Shown in pieces: positions 15,963 to 25,900 of a stretch of DNA of 64,000 nucleotides; within the stretch, counting starts at the first letter, position 1, and every line of letters begins with the position of its first letter. A program made the translations under genes and the position numbers. Where the stretch lies: contig NZ_JAPVLU010000014.1 in the NCBI RefSeq assembly GCF_027158205.1, forward strand, positions 41,911 through 105,910. The letters run 5' to 3'. The notes beneath the pieces are model-generated. The model was not told the origin of the DNA. It saw only the letters and a list, made by a program, of their open reading frames with translations, and did not search any database. This stretch comes from Streptomyces sp. H39-S7 (GTDB lineage: Bacteria; Actinomycetota; Actinomycetes; Streptomycetales; Streptomycetaceae).

Positions 15963-17813
15963 TCAGACGGAAACGGCGATCCGCTGACCCTCGACCAACT
16001 CGCGCAGCCTGTCCTGGCTCTCCGGGTCCGTCGAGTACACCACCGTGCCGACCATGCCGCGCGTCAGCAGGACCTTGTAGGTATTGCGAATCAGGCGGTC
16101 CACGTCGGCGTCCGGCGTGGACTTCTTGAAGACCGGGTCCTTGGACTTCGTACGGTCGGTGACCCAGCGGTCGCCACGCCAGACCAGGTCCGGGCCGATG
16201 ATGACTCCGGACCAGTCGTACTCGAACCCCTGCGCGGTGTAGACGCAGCCGATCTGTCCGAAGCCGGCCGGGTCGGTCGCCCACAAGGCGGACGGAGGTG
16301 CTCCGGAGATCGCACGATCGCCGCGCAGGTTCCACGGGCGCGTCCAGTCGCCGATCACGACATCCGCCGGAAGCGGGTCTCCGGGCCTGGGCTCCGGTGA
16401 CCAGGGCCAGCAATAGCCGGCGGACATCCGCGCACTCGCGTGGTCCTCGGCGCGGCGAGCCTCGAGGAACGTCTCCATCTCCCGCGGGCTTCGCGCAACC
16501 TGGAGGTGCATACGGTCGTCGGGTTCCCACGAGACCGGGCCTCCCGGCTCCAGGCCGAGGAACCGTATTACCCATCTCAGATAGGCGTCGCTGCCGCCGC
16601 AACGGAACTGGCTGTCCAGCGACACAACACGGCAGTCGATTCCCTTGCGGGTCGCAGCCGCCTCGATTTCAGCCACCGTCCCCATCTCGCCGGGGCGCAC
16701 GACCTGGTGCTCGTCGAGGAGGAAGACAGGAACGCGGGCAACGTCGATGAGTTCGTCGATCTGCGGCCTGCCCGTACGGTGGGCTGCCGAGGTGTAGCGG
16801 TTGGCGGAGGTTTCCCGGATGCGGTGGGCTTCGTCGCAGATCACGACGTCGAGGGTGTTCTTCTCGGCCGTCATGAAGCTGTTGAAGTACTTGAAGAGAT
16901 CCTGCACTTCACGCTTGCGGGCGCCGGCCACCTTGCGCATGGTCTTGGTGAACGACTGGGATCCGGTGGCGTGCAAAGCCGGGACGCCTTGGCGATACAG
17001 CTCACCGAGAACCGACAACGCGATGACGCTCTTGCCGGTCCCAGGACCACCCGTGACGACCACGACCGTCTTGTGGTCGGACTGTTTGGCGTCGCGGACG
17101 GCATTGAGCACCGTCCGGTAGGCGACCTGCTGCTGGTCCAGCAGAACGAACTGTTCGCGCTCGCGCACCTCCTGTGCCGCTAGCGCCATCAGCTGCTGGG
17201 ACGGCACGGTCTTGCCGGCCAGGAGCTCGTCGGCTGCCCCAGCCCCCGGATGCTTGTCGGACAGCTTGGCGCGGAGGTAGTCGAGGAATGCTCCCCTGCC
17301 TTCGGCGGTGAACAATTGCCCCCGGTCGTCGAGTTCCACCTCCCGCAGACCATTCACGCCGTACTCGGTGGCGTTGTGGAGGTACGCAACGCCACCGACC
17401 CGCTTCGGATGCCCGGCAAGGGCGCCATTGAAGTTGACCAAGTACTCGCAGTACCGACGTACCTGCTCGATCGGGTTGAGGACCGGATGCGCGTAGGCAT
17501 CTACAAGGCAGAGCTCGGGGTCGTCGTCGTGCGGGCTGGCCTGGCTCCACTGCTTCAGCTCGACAACGACATAGGACGGCTCGCCGCTGACCGGATGCAC
17601 GCCGGCGAGCACGGCGTCGGCTCGCTTGCTGTTCAGCGGCAATGCGTACTCCAGCATCACCTCCACGTCACCGAGACCGGCGTCGTTCAGCGCCGCGGCC
17701 AGCAGCGGAATGCTGCGCTCCCACGAGCGGACCTCGGAGGATCCGGGCCGGTACCCGTGCATGTGGACGAACTGCTCGGTGAGGCGGAGCGGAAGCGAGC
17801 CGTCAAGGGCCAT
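15963..17813 (-). CDS. DUF2075 nuclease-helicase
   Basis: 616 residues from ATG at 17813 (AGGACGG upstream); a longer frame to 17912 is less likely. The N-terminus has a second PD-(D/E)XK-like core (RADAVLAG...YVVVELKQW). It is followed by a DUF2075 superfamily-1-type ATPase: Walker A GGPGTGKSVIAL (about residue 255), Walker B VVICDEAHRI, QFRCGGSDAYL and a late YTAQGFEYDWSGVII. Nuclease plus helicase in one chain is typical of phage-defence effectors. The gene stands alone between mobile remnants and the cyclase operon, so the partner, if any, is unclear. Confidence 0.8.
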   Translation of the reverse strand: MALDGSLPLRLTEQFVHMHGYRPGSSEVRSWERSIPLLAAALNDAGLGDVEVMLEYALPLNSKRADAVLAGVHPVSGEPSYVVVELKQWSQASPHDDDPELCLVDAYAHPVLNPIEQVRRYCEYLVNFNGALAGHPKRVGGVAYLHNATEYGVNGLREVELDDRGQLFTAEGRGAFLDYLRAKLSDKHPGAGAADELLAGKTVPSQQLMALAAQEVREREQFVLLDQQQVAYRTVLNAVRDAKQSDHKTVVVVTGGPGTGKSVIALSVLGELYRQGVPALHATGSQSFTKTMRKVAGARKREVQDLFKYFNSFMTAEKNTLDVVICDEAHRIRETSANRYTSAAHRTGRPQIDELIDVARVPVFLLDEHQVVRPGEMGTVAEIEAAATRKGIDCRVVSLDSQFRCGGSDAYLRWVIRFLGLEPGGPVSWEPDDRMHLQVARSPREMETFLEARRAEDHASARMSAGYCWPWSPEPRPGDPLPADVVIGDWTRPWNLRGDRAISGAPPSALWATDPAGFGQIGCVYTAQGFEYDWSGVIIGPDLVWRGDRWVTDRTKSKDPVFKKSTPDADVDRLIRNTYKVLLTRGMVGTVVYSTDPESQDRLRELVEGQRIAVSV

Positions 17814-18183
17814 GACGGCAACCGTCCTGGCTGACGCGCGGAGCAGCAAGGAGTTCCCCCAGGCAGCACGAAGTGACTCGTGCGGGTGGGGGCATGTCCT
17901 TCGAAACTCCACTGAGGTGGAGCGGAAGCCCGTCGGGCCGCGATGACTGGATCAAGGGTACTCAGACGTCAGATGGGCCGGAGGATCTTTCGCTCACACG
18001 GCGCGCGAAAGCCTCGTCATCAGGACGACCAGAGCCCAGATCTGCTGGGCAGTATCACTGAACCCTTTCAATGTGGTCACCGATCGAGTGACGGCGGTGA
18101 GGGGGACCAGAACGCAACACACGAGGCTCCCGAACCGTTGAGGGAGGTGTTCGACGTCTTAACCCAGCGGCGTAGAAGCCTCG
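17814..18183. other. Gene-poor gap before the IS/integrase remnants
   Basis: About 370 nt. It holds the upstream region of the DUF2075 gene. No convincing ORF, RNA or repeat is seen; the right part runs into the IS5-like remnant. Confidence 0.4.
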
Positions 18184-18330
18184 TTGGACTTCTACACCAG
18201 CGCGCTCGACCTGCCGCACGCTGTGGTCGAGTGGGTCACGATGCTCATCGTCACGCGCGAGAGTGACCTGCGGTGCAAGTTCCCGCCGCACGGGCCTGCT
18301 GAAGACCCTGCGCGAGCGGGCCCCCGCCTG
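18184..18330 (+). pseudogene. Remnant of an IS5-type transposase
   Basis: The reading frame from 18184 gives ALDLPHAVVEWVTMLIVTRE, which I recognise as the start region of DDE transposases of an IS5-like group common in Streptomyces. After about 35 codons the match jumps to GLLKTLRERAP in another frame, a piece from further inside the same family, so most of the gene is deleted. It abuts the integrase fragment at 18424. The IS probably mediated the loss of the 5' part of that older integrase. Confidence 0.5.
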
Positions 18331-18423
18331 GGAGGACTGGGGAACTGCCCCTCGCGGTCCAGACTCGGTGTCGCCGTGGGGCAAGCGGCTGGAAGCCGCC
18401 GGAGTAGTGCGCCCGTAGTCGAA

Positions 18424-18801
18424 GCGGCGGGCGGCGACATGAAGGACATCCAGGAGACACTGGGCCACTCGTCCCTCACCGTCAGCGCGGACGTCTACAC
18501 CAGCCTGCTGCCGGAATTCGACCGGGCCATCGCCGAGCGCGCGGCGCTCCTCGTACCCCGCGCCAGCAGGGCGAACGGGCCGAACGGTGCTCCCCCGTCC
18601 GAGGCACTCGCAGAACCGGTTGGGCCGTCCGCTCACGCATCGCTCACGCAAGCGGCCCCGGACGCAGAGTCCGAGGCCGTTGATGACGCTCCTAGACGAC
18701 CAAAACTGCAGGTCATCCAGGGTGGGAATGAGAGCCCCCTGTCGGATTCGAACCGACGACCTTCGCTTTACAAGCGCCGCTGGGATCGTGATCGTGAGTG
18801 A
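18424..18801 (+). pseudogene. 3' fragment of a tyrosine integrase, running into the att site
   Basis: The fragment encodes the last catalytic block of a tyrosine recombinase: GHSS (His) and ADVYTSLL (nucleophile Tyr), then a tail read through the tRNA-like core to a TGA at 18799-18801. The first 133 nt are identical to 63868-64000, the 3' part of the integrase at the right edge. The catalytic Arg and HxxR blocks are missing, so it is not functional. It marks the end of an older, related element next to which the present element inserted. Confidence 0.85.
18731..18774 (-). repeat. tRNA 3'-half (Thr-like, TGT anticodon loop) forming an att core
   Basis: On the minus strand the sequence from the anticodon loop (CTTGTAA) through the T-arm (GGTTCGAATCC) to the acceptor end (AGGGGGCTCT) matches the 3' half of a tRNA. 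The 5' half is missing: the upstream side does not pair with the anticodon stem. This is the expected look of an attachment-site core carried behind an integrase gene. Anticodon TGT would be threonine. Confidence 0.7.
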
Positions 18802-18912
18802 CGAACCGCGCCGCACGGTGCTGTTCCTGCTGGTCAGCGCCGCGCGACATGTTTCACTGTCCGTGATGGGTTGGCCCTTTCCAGCCCGTCCGCTCACGCA
18901 TCGCTCACGCAA
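18775..18912 (+). repeat. att arm repeat, copy A
   Basis: The stretch following the tRNA core (starting GCCGCTGGGATCGTGATCG and ending CGCATCGCTCACGCAA) recurs imperfectly at 33247-33385. The end motif CCGTCCGCTCACGCATCGC is also present near 18627, inside the integrase fragment. These are probably integrase arm-binding or att-flank sequences left by successive insertions. Confidence 0.7.
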
Positions 18913-18954
18913 ATCTCCCACCAAGTGCCGGCCGGGTGGTGGTTCTGGTGTCGG

Positions 18955-19330
18955 TCATTCACGGTGATCTGACGGCCGCACAGGTCGTAGCCATAGGTCC
19001 AGATGTTCTTTGCCGTGACGTCGGTGCGCGGCGCCGGCTTGCCGGCCGGAGTGTGGGTGTAACTGGCGACATCGGCACGACTTGCGTGCCCCGTGACCCG
19101 GGGCTGCGGTAGTGCCACAGCTGGCTGGCCAAGCCCCGCGCATCAGTGAAGGTGGTAGCGGGAGCGCAACCGCTGGGGTGTCACATCGGTCGCGTCCACG
19201 CCGGGGACGGCCCATAGTGGTGCGCCACTGATCAGTGCCCTTCGCGCTGAAGATCCAGGCGGCGACTTGCCCTGCCAGCCAAAGACGGTGCTGATCTCGG
19301 AATTGATCTCACCATCCGAAAACACTAGCC
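18955..19330 (-). pseudogene. Decayed internal fragment of an Rhs gene
   Basis: The minus strand here is a diverged copy of 23030-23400 within the large Rhs gene (about residues 1255-1380). The order of segments is the same, including the region encoding YDLRGRQITA-like and TPAGKPETRTD-like peptides, but several indels break the frame. No N-terminus or toxin end is present. It sits immediately downstream of the immunity gene. It is best explained as debris of a second Rhs locus or of cassette exchange. Confidence 0.75.
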
Positions 19331-19351
19331 AACCATGGCACGCAATGTTCA

Positions 19352-19960
19352 TTACAGCCGGGGTCTGATACTCAACCACGCCTCAACCTCGGCATGAAGT
19401 TCCTCATCCACGAGTGAATTCTCCACCCATTCGAGCGCGGATAGAATTCGCTCAACATCTTGCAGCTTGCTGATATGCGGGTCAGGTTCCTCCCAGAGCG
19501 GCGCCCCTACGCCCACTGGGGCATAGAAGCCATCATCGGCACGTTGATGGGCAGCGGCACGCTCTTCTGCATACTCCACTACCTCCTCGCGGGATATCGG
19601 CATAATACTGAGCGCCCATTTGGCTGCCCCTTCTGGAGTAATCAGCTCAGGCAACCCGGCGATCTTCGGACTAGATTTCAGCGCTAGGGCCGAAAGACGA
19701 AGAAACCAATAGGCCGCCAAGGCGGGCGAAACCTCTCCTCGCTCGCTGGCCACTCCAATCAATTGGCCACCTAGTCCGAAAATATCTCGCCTCCGGCCAG
19801 TTGGGATATCACGAAATTGATTCCCACCAGGTTCGATCTCCTCAAATATTGCCCCCCACCACTGCACAGGTGCTGACGCAGGAAACCGAGCATCGAGCCA
19901 GGAAGCAAGCTGTTCGTGCGAGAGTTGCTGAATCTGTCGAAAGTCTTCGCGAATTCCCAT
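19352..19960 (-). CDS. Probable immunity protein for the Rhs toxin
   Basis: 202 residues from the ATG at 19960, which shares one nt with the Rhs stop (TGATG), so toxin and immunity are translationally coupled. The protein is acidic, mostly helical and soluble without a signal peptide, as expected for a cytosolic immunity protein. I do not recognise a named Imm family. AT content is higher than in the flanking genes, common for exchanged toxin-immunity cassettes. Function inferred from position. Confidence 0.7.
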   Translation of the reverse strand: MGIREDFRQIQQLSHEQLASWLDARFPASAPVQWWGAIFEEIEPGGNQFRDIPTGRRRDIFGLGGQLIGVASERGEVSPALAAYWFLRLSALALKSSPKIAGLPELITPEGAAKWALSIMPISREEVVEYAEERAAAHQRADDGFYAPVGVGAPLWEEPDPHISKLQDVERILSALEWVENSLVDEELHAEVEAWLSIRPRL

Positions 19961-22900
19961 CAAGGAGCCATTCCGCCGTAGTCTCTGATTGCTGACAATG
20001 GAACCCTAACCCCTGCACTCGCAAACGCATCAACGCCTCTCTGGTTAAACACGCAGGAACATTCAGGCGTCGGCGTGTAGTGGCCAGTGAGGTTGTCGAA
20101 TGATGTCACGCGACCACTACTTCCAAATGTCACCTGCCCAGCAGCCATTACCGGATCTCCTCCAGAAGCAATGGTGTGATGTATACCCGGCAAAGCACGC
20201 ACCATATTGAGATCACCACCCTCACCCACCGTCCATAGGTAGCTTCCACCGTCCGCAACCGCCTGCGTGAACTCTGGCGTTCCCGAGGTGATTCTGGTCA
20301 CCCCGTCAAACTCTGCCGCGAGCTGTTCGAAGGTGAGATCTTCAGGCTTGCTATTAGCAACGGGCCCGCAGCCACCCGTATTGTGGACCAGGACGGGCGT
20401 CGACCCGGCCAATACATAGTACGTGTGTATGGATTCGACAGTGAGGTCGTATGTCCGCTGCGCCTTGCGGAAATGACGGACTGCCACCACCGGGACGGAT
20501 GAACCATCTTTGGTGCGCAGCGTCATGCCCTGCACGAGGTTGCCGGCGTCGACCCAGCTGCCCTTGTCGGCCACCCAGAAGGGGTGGGTGTCCGTCGCAA
20601 TGATCGTGGCCGGCGCTCCACCATCCTTGATCGTAAGTTCCGTGAAATCCTTGTCGTGGTCGGTGATGATATCTGCGACGACAGGCCTAGCTTCGGTCTT
20701 TCCAGTATCGGGGTCGGTGGCGAGGACCTGCTCGCCCGGTTTCACATCCTGGATACTCTTGTGGATCCCATCCGCCATTTCAACTTCCGTGTTGGCAACG
20801 AAGCTATGGCAAGGACCTTCGCCCACAAGCCCTTTCATTCCCCTTGGGTTCATTCCCAAGTATTCGAGCGTTCCGGATCTTCCGCCAATTGCCATCGGCG
20901 CCATCGCCATCATGGTCAGCACCGAGAAGACGCTCTTCGGGCAATTTCCCATCTCTCCGCAGATTTTGAACTTCCAGAGAGCGATCTGCGCCGCAACAAT
21001 AGGATTTGCCGCATCCATCATTGAATCTGGATTTGATCCTATTCTGCCATTTTCATAAAAATCATTGAACCTTCTTTCGAATTCGTCGCCACCTTTCCAG
21101 TCGGCAGGGACGAATACGTGGGGAAATACCATGCGGGCGTTTGTTCCGCTGACTGTGACTCTGCCGTGCTTGTCCGTATCAAGGGGCAGGCTTGGGAGCG
21201 GTTGATACACGGAGCTGGAGGGGTCGACAGGAGTGACTTCGCCGTGGGTAGCACCCCCCTTGCCTTCGCCGCCGCCGCACAGGTCCACGGGGCACAGGCC
21301 AGAGGGATCGGAGAGATTGACGGGGTTGTTGTTGGCGTAGGCGTAGCCGTTCCATTGCTGGGGGTTTGCGGCGTCGAGGAGGGGGTCGGGGTTGAGGAAG
21401 CGACCTGTGGCGGGTTGGTATTCGCGGGCGCCGAGGTTGGTGAGGCCGGTAGTGGGGTCTTGGGTGCCACCGACGAAGCCCTTGTCTCCGGTCCAGGTGG
21501 CGGGTTGGGTGCCGCGGGGGTTGCCGAAGGGGTCGAGGGGGCGGCGGGATTCGGCGAGGGTGGTGGCGTCGAGGGCGAGGGTGGCGGTGCCGTGACCGTC
21601 GCTGACCTGGATGGTGCGGGTCGTGCCCTGGCGGACGATGGTCAGGCCGTTGGGCTGGGGGTAGTAGCGGGTGTTGGCCAGAGTTTTGGTGGCGGTGGTG
21701 TAGGTGAGTTCGTCGCCGCCCAGGTTGAGGGTGGTCTTGCCTGGGTCGCGGCGGATGAGTTGGTTGCCGTCGGCGTCGTACAGGTAGGTGGTGGTGCCCG
21801 CGCTGTTGACGAGGGAGTCGAGTTTGTCCTCGCCGTTCCAGGTCAGGGTGGTGCTGGCGCCGGCTGTGGTGACCTTGGTGGTGTTGCCCACCGCGTCGTA
21901 TTGGTAGGCCGAGGTGCCCGGGTTGTTGGGGCCGGTGCTCGTTGTTGCGGCGAGGCTGTGGGGGCCGCCGGTGCCGCCTCCGGTGCCGACCGCGGTGGTG
22001 GGCTGGTTCATCTGGCCGGCTGGGGCGAAGGTCTGGGTGGTGGTGACGTCGTTGGCAGTGATACCGGCGGTGTTGTGCTGGGTGAGTGCGGTGCGGTTGC
22101 CGGTGGGGTCGTAGCCGTAGCTGGTCCAGTACGGGGCGGGGCCGCCGACGGTGGTGGTGCCGCTGCTGGTGGGAGCGGTGTGGGTACAGCCGCCGATGCC
22201 AGGTACGGACGGCTGAGGCTGGGTGGTGGTGCCGCCGGTGTCAGTCCAGGCCGTCGTAAGGCGGCCGAGACTGTCGTAGGTGAAGCACTGCAGGTCAGTC
22301 TTGGCCGGGGTGTTGTTCTGGATGTCACTGACGGACGTGGCCTGGCCGGCCGGGTTGTACGTGTAGGTGTACTGGTCGACCGCGCCGGTGGTGGAGGTCT
22401 GCTTGTCGATGAAGTTCGACACCGCCCGTCCCGTGGCCGCGTCGTAGTTGGTGGTGGCGACGACCTGGGTACCCCACGGGTTCAGGGTGGTGCGGATCGG
22501 ACGTCCGAAGGCGTCGTAGTTGGTCTGCAGGTCGTAAGTGATCTGTCCACTGGTCAGAATGAGCGGGCCGTTGACGTCGTAGTAGCTCGCCAGTGTCTCA
22601 GCGCTCGAACCACCGATGGAGGGAACATCGATGGCGCTGATCTTCCCGGTGATCGGGTCGTAGTGGGTCTTGTTGGTGTACGTGAACGGCGTGGTCTGGC
22701 CGACCTCTGATCCGGGAATGGTCAGCGTGGTACCTGTGGGGCGATAGCCGTTGTCATAGCCGAGGATCGCGGTGTTGTAGGCCGTGCCGGTCGCGCCGCC
22801 GACGTAGCGGATGGAGCCAGCAGGCTGGCCCTTGCCGTTGGCGGCGGTGTCGTACGTCCAGGCGGCGAGCTGGTTGGCGGGGGTCACGCTGCCCGTGTAC

Positions 22901-25900
22901 AGGCCGGTCTTGCGGCCGTTCAGGTCATAGCTGTAAGCCAGGGTCTTCTGTCGGGCGTCCTTGCTGGTGGCCAGTCGGCCGTCGCCGTCATAGGTCTGGG
23001 TGGTGGCTCCGGTGTCGGGGTCAGTCGCGGTGATCTGACGGCCGCGCAGGTCGTACCCGTAGGTCCAGGTGTTCTTTGTCGTGGCGTCGGTGCGCGTCTC
23101 CGGTTTACCGGCCGGGGTGTAGGTGTAGCTGGTGACATCGGCGTCGCCGGCGTGCCTGGTGACGCCGGGGGTGCGGTAGTGCCATAGCTGGGTGGTTGAA
23201 CCCCGGGCATCCGTGAACGTGGTGGTGGGCGTGCCGCCACTGAGGGGTGTCACGTCGGTCTCGTCCACACCAGGGCGGGCTGTGGTGGTGCGCCACTGCT
23301 CAACGCCCTTCGCGCTGAAGACCGAGGCGATGACCTGCCCTTGCCCGTCATAGACAGTGCTGGTCTCGGAGTTGACCTCGTCATCGGGAATGAACCGGTT
23401 GCCGGTGGGGGCGGTGGAATCGTCGTAGTACGGCGCCCGGGTCTGAATGGGCCAGCCGTGGGAGTCGTAGAAGACATCTGTGAGCAGGCGCCCGGGGAGC
23501 GATGACAGTGCCGGGATGGTCTGGGTCTGCCGTGGGCGCCCGAACCCGTCGAGGATCTGTACCGACCTGCCGTAGGTCTCGTCCTCCTTGAGCGTGGAGG
23601 TCGTCGTCGACGAAGGCCCGGCGGACCCGTTGATCGCGTAGGCGAAGGTCATGTTCGCGCTGTCGCTGGTTGTCCGACCGGGTAGCCACACGCTGCTCAA
23701 GCGTCCGAGCGCGTCGTATGCCTCGACGGTCGTCTTACCGTTCGCGTCCACCACGCTCAGGGGAAGGCCGTGGGCGATGTCCTGGGTAGTGGTTGTCTTC
23801 CAGTCGGTGGTACTGCCGGGCGCGGGGGCGGTCACCGTGATGGTGTTCGGAAGTTCACCGCTCTTCGCGGAGGTGTAGACCGTGGTGGTTTTCGCACCGC
23901 TGAGGTGCTGGGCGTCCGTGGTGTTGGGGTCGGTCGCCGAGGTCGTTCGTCCGTAGGAGTCGTAGCTGGTCAGGCCCGTGGTGACGAACACCGGAGTGCC
24001 TGAGGTGTCGTAGCGGTCCAGGGTCTGGCCGGATGTCGCGTCTCCGAGAGCTCCGGCCTTCTGGAAGGCCAGGCCGTCATACAGGACGCGCGAGTACGAG
24101 ACGGTGTTGGCCGCGCTCGGGATTGCGGTGCACGATCCGCTGCCCGAGATGGTCCTGGTCTCGGCGACCAAGCCAACCATCTGCGCACTGGTGCCGACGG
24201 CGTACTTGGTGAGCGCGCACTGCTCGGGAAGGCCGTCGGCTGTCGTGCGCACGCTGTCCGTGCGGTTTCCATGGCCGGGGTCCGTGGTGGAGGTGGTAGC
24301 TGTGGTGCGCCAGGTGTTGTCGGCCTTCAAGCCCCTCTTCGTCTCGACCACGCTGGTGGAGATGTACCGTGCGACCAGGTTGAAGCCGGTCAGGCCGGTT
24401 CGCTTGTGGGTGGCGGTGGGGAAAGGGGCTGTGGCCCGGTGCACGGTGTAGGCGGTGATCTTGCCGCCGGTGCCCGCCTTGTCGTAGCTGTCGGTTTCCA
24501 GGGCCTGTCCGGAAAGCCAGTCGTCGTCGGTGACGTGCTCGCCCAGGGAGTCGTCGACGGTGACGGTTTTGGTGCCGCCCGCTGCCAGGGCGTCGCCGTC
24601 CATGCCCTGCAGGTATTTGGTGACGGACTGGGTGACCGGGCCGTCCTGTCCGCTGCCGGTGGTGGTGGTGACGGAGGCGTAGCCGCGGAATTGGTCCCAG
24701 GTGCGGTCGGTGCTCTCGGTCAGTTCCGAGTCGTTGCGGTGCCAGGCTGGATCACCGTAGTCGTAGTTGGTGATCTTGGCTGGAGAGCCGCCGACAAGGT
24801 CGTTCTGGGTGATCTGATGGACGGTGTATCGGTTGAACCAGTCGGATGCCGGAGGGGCTCCGTACACGGTTCCCGGCGGGTACCACTTGACGTTGTAGCA
24901 GCCCATCGCGTTGCGGTCGGCCGAGGCGGGCATGCGGTGTTCGACCCGGGAGCAGGTCGGCAGGTTGTAGTCGACGACGATGTTTTCGCCGGTCTCGGTG
25001 GTGATGCTTTGGATGCGGGCCCGGTTGTAGATGGGCGGTGCGGGGACCAGGTCCATGCCGTCGACGCGGTTGGGCAGCATGGCAGGTTTGAAGGTGACGG
25101 GCTGCAGCGCTGGGAGAGTGGGTCCGTCCAGCCCGGTGCGCTGGATCGTGTCCAGCCACTGTGCCTGCTTCGTTCCGTCTTTCGGGTCCGGGTAGGACTG
25201 GGTCAGTGCGTAGGAGTCGACGGGCTTGGGCGTGCCGTTGGACATGACCTGGGTGGCAATGGAGTTCAGGCGCTGGTTGGACCAGAAGCTGGGGCCGTAG
25301 TTGGTGCAGGGGTTGGCGTCGCAGTGTTGGTCGTAGGGCACGTCCGGCCAGTGGGCGGCGTTCGTCTTCGACAAGGTTGCGCCGGTGCAGGTGAAGCCGC
25401 CGGTGGTGTCACAGCGGCCCTCGGGTGCCGGGTTGAAGGAAATCGTCGCGGCGGCCTTGGCCGCACCCTTGGCGGCGATCTGCCCGGACAGCGTCTGGCC
25501 GTAGTTGATGTAGCGCAGCGCGCCGCCGCGGGTGTAGGGAGTGAGGGTTCCGGTGCCGTTGTTCTGGCCACCACCGCGGGAGTAGTTGTCGCCCTCTGCG
25601 GTGTAGGTGTAGGTGGTGAGGTTGCCGTGGACGTCGACGGAGTAGTCGAGGTTCCAGCGCCAGGCCATCTGGCACCACGAGCCCTTGCCTTTCGCGGAGT
25701 CATAACACGGGTCGCCGCTGTTGGGTGAGTACACCGGGACTGCCCATGCGGAGTGGCTGGCCGGGTCGCTCTTGTCGCCGCCGGGCAGGTGGTTCAGGCC
25801 GAAGTAGTAAACCGTTCCGGCCGTGGTGGTGACGCGGACGTACTCGCCGCGCGAATCGTCGTTGCTCGCTCCGGTGAGGAAGTCGACTTTGGATCCGTTG

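Noticed and set aside
18731..18790. A complete tRNA gene
   Set aside because: Only the 3' half from the anticodon loop on is present; the 5' half does not pair.
21118..25728. Two plus-strand frames of about 500 codons opposite the Rhs gene
   Set aside because: Gly/Val-rich composition is the mirror of YD-repeat coding; no start signals or domains.
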